Source of the DNA: DATAFO01 sp046728935 | Lineage (GTDB): Bacteria; Actinomycetota; Thermoleophilia; Solirubrobacterales; 70-9 | NCBI GenBank assembly: GCA_046728935.1 | Contig: JBKPFS010000075.1 | Location: forward strand, 1-8,272 | Length of the DNA stretch: 8,272 bases | Reading direction: 5' to 3' | Part shown: positions 7,371 through 8,272 of the stretch, one piece after another | How the letters are laid out: every line of letters starts with the position of its first letter | Position numbering within the stretch: position 1 is the stretch's first letter | Program-made: the position numbers and the translations under genes | The notes under the pieces: generated by a model | The model's database searches: none | Told to the model about the DNA's origin: nothing | The model's input: the letters and a program-made list of their open reading frames with translations, nothing else

Positions 7371-7856
7371 CTAGGCGGCGGTGCCGGCCAGGGTGTCGGT
7401 TGCGTGTTGATCGGCGAACTCGGCGAGCTCGGCCACTGTCGTCCCCCCCAGGGCGCGGTTGACGCCGCCCTGGACCCGAGTCCAGAGCAGCTTGGTGGCG
7501 CAGGCGCGGTCGCCGTCGACCTCGTGCGAGCACAGGACGCGGCCCTCGCGGTCGGTGTGGAAGCACTCCATCGGCGCGATCGGTCCCTCGAGCGCTTCGA
7601 CGACCTCGAGCATCGCGATCTCCTCCGGGGGCCGCGCGAGGCGGTAGCCGCCATGAGCGCCGCGGACCGAGGTCACGAGTCCCGCCTCGCGCAGCTTCGC
7701 CACCAGGTGCTCGAGGTAGGAGAGCGGCAGCACCTCCGCCTCGGCGACGGCGCTCAGCGCAACCGGCTCGGCCTCGTCCGGCGGGGCGTCGCCGGCCCGG
7801 CGGCCGAGCTCCACCATCAGCCGCACGCCGTACTCCGCCTTGGTCGAGAACAACAT
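7371..7856 (-). CDS. Rrf2-family transcriptional regulator of the suf locus
   Basis: A 161-residue protein of the Rrf2 family (IscR, NsrR, CymR). It starts MLFSTKAEYGVRLMVEL, the usual first helix. The winged helix-turn-helix follows: recognition region LPLSYLEHLVAKLREAGLV (43-61) and wing VRGAHGGYRLAR (64-75). C98, C109 and C119 lie in the region where IscR and NsrR bind an Fe-S cluster, but the spacing (C-x10-C-x9-C) is wider than the C-x5-C-x5-C of E. coli IscR. The place at the head of rrf2-sufC-sufS suggests autoregulated, cluster-sensing control of suf genes; this is inference. The ATG is only 10 bp after a -10-like box, so the transcript may be nearly leaderless. It could instead sense NO or redox state. 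Confidence 0.92.
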   Translation of the reverse strand: MLFSTKAEYGVRLMVELGRRAGDAPPDEAEPVALSAVAEAEVLPLSYLEHLVAKLREAGLVTSVRGAHGGYRLARPPEEIAMLEVVEALEGPIAPMECFHTDREGRVLCSHEVDGDRACATKLLWTRVQGGVNRALGGTTVAELAEFADQHATDTLAGTAA

Positions 7857-7865
7857 CTCGACCGA

Positions 7866-7878
7866 AATCCTAGCGATT
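7866..7878 (-). promoter_or_regulatory. Candidate rrf2-sufC-sufS promoter -10 with TCGCTA motif
   Basis: The minus strand reads TCGCTAGGAT (7876-7867). TAGGAT fits a -10 box 10 bp before the ATG. It lies within a small inverted repeat, AATC-N5-GATT (7866-7878). No consensus -35 is seen, although a run of T and pyrimidines precedes it. An Rrf2 protein bound here would block its own promoter. Confidence 0.45.
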
Positions 7879-7918
7879 GAGTCGGAAAAAGCCGGGCTGA
7901 CCTAGGCCGCGAAAACGA

Positions 7919-8004
7919 GTCTGGCAAGGACGCAGGGAGGACGGCGACGCGAGCTTGCTTGAAACGCAAGTGAGCGAGCCGTCCGACCGAGGACGCCGCC
8001 AGAC
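7919..8004 (-). terminator. Nested inverted repeat after the LuxR-type gene, terminator-like or structured RNA
   Basis: Three pairs nest: GTCTGGC/GCCAGAC (7919-7925 with 7998-8004), GGACGGC/GCCGTCC (7939-7945 with 7978-7984) and CTTGC/GCAAG (7954-7958 with 7966-7970, 7-base loop). The structure lies 16 bp past the LuxR-type stop and before the rrf2 promoter. On the minus strand it is followed by TCGTTTTCG, a poor T-tract. Termination of the LuxR-type transcript is the simplest reading; a longer structured RNA is possible. Confidence 0.4.
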
Positions 8005-8020
8005 GACGGTTTGCAGCGGC

Positions 8021-8272
8021 CTACGGTTCGATCAGGCCCCGGCGTATCGCGTAGCGGACTAGCTCGACGCGGTCGCGCATGCCGAGCTTTCGCATCGCGT
8101 TCGAGCGGTGGTTCTCCACCGTCTTCTCGGAGAGGTGGAGGATCTCGGCGATCTCCTTGTTCGTGTGCGCCTCGGCGACCAGCTTCACGACCTCCTGCTC
8201 GCGCGGCGTGAGCTCGTCGGAGCGCGCCTCGCCGCCGCCGAGCACGTCCTTGATCAGCGCCCGCTGCGCCTC
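8021..8272 (-). CDS. LuxR/NarL-type regulator, C-terminal DNA-binding domain (partial)
   Basis: The last 83 residues of a gene that enters from the right edge on the minus strand; the frame is open to base 8272, so an internal GTG at 8245 is not the real start. The visible part is a complete LuxR-type helix-turn-helix: LTPREQEVVKLVAEA, then TNKEIAEILHLSEKTVENH with the recognition helix, then KLGMRDRVELVRYAIRRGLIEP. This C-terminus is typical of NarL/FixJ-type two-component response regulators, in which a receiver domain would lie upstream, outside the window. The receiver cannot be seen, so the two-component assignment is an inference. No link to the suf genes is indicated; an 164 bp gap with inverted repeats separates them. 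Confidence 0.88.
   Translation of the reverse strand, partial: EAQRALIKDVLGGGEARSDELTPREQEVVKLVAEAHTNKEIAEILHLSEKTVENHRSNAMRKLGMRDRVELVRYAIRRGLIEP

Noticed and set aside
7342..7566. N-terminal extension of SufC by 75 residues
   Set aside because: The extra residues are an out-of-frame reading of the rrf2 gene. SufC proteins begin at MADLEI, and a ribosome binding site is present there.
7919..8004. tRNA or other known RNA gene in the nested repeat
   Set aside because: There is no acceptor stem, T-loop or anticodon arm pattern of tRNA, and no match to an RNA family that I recognise.

Overview
The window is very GC-rich and almost fully coding. It carries a complete-looking SUF iron-sulfur cluster assembly locus of Gram-positive/actinobacterial type: an Rrf2-family regulator, SufC, SufS, SufU, a small Rieske-type ferredoxin, SufB and SufD. 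GC-biased codon use, GTG and TTG starts, SufU together with a Rieske protein in the suf locus, and a secreted beta-helix protein ending in RTX-like repeats all suggest an actinomycete. Class Thermoleophilia (Solirubrobacterales-like) is my best guess, but it is an inference from gene style only.

Layout from left to right. Bases 1-142 are the right end of an IS481-like insertion sequence: the last 34 codons of its transposase, then its terminal sequence, abutting an ACTAGT site. Bases 143-262 hold only a short open stretch in frame with sufD. From 263 to 3237 on the minus strand lie sufD, sufB and the Rieske gene, tightly packed and transcribed rieske-sufB-sufD. sufU (3348-3776, minus) lies just upstream of that unit. 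A plus-strand gene at 3899-5239 encodes a secreted parallel beta-helix protein with a lysine-rich RTX-like tail. It sits between sufU and sufS and splits the suf locus. sufS, sufC and the Rrf2 regulator gene (5306-7856, minus) form a second unit, transcribed rrf2-sufC-sufS. After 164 bp containing a nested inverted repeat comes the C-terminal end of a LuxR/NarL-type regulator (8021 to the right edge, minus).

How the genes work together. SufS takes sulfur from cysteine as a persulfide. SufU accepts it and passes it on. SufB, SufD and the ATPase SufC form the scaffold on which the cluster is built. The Rieske protein is a likely electron-transfer partner. The Rrf2 protein, which has three cysteines that could hold a cluster, is the obvious candidate regulator.

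The most interesting observation is that all three minus-strand suf units have the same sequence, TCGCTAnnnT, directly upstream of their first gene, placed so that TAnnnT serves as a -10 box. By eye, TCGCTA occurs on the minus strand nowhere else in the window. Also notable are a SufU that lacks the roughly 19-residue insertion typical of SufU, an Rrf2 protein with widely spaced cysteines, and the unrelated surface-protein gene inside the locus.
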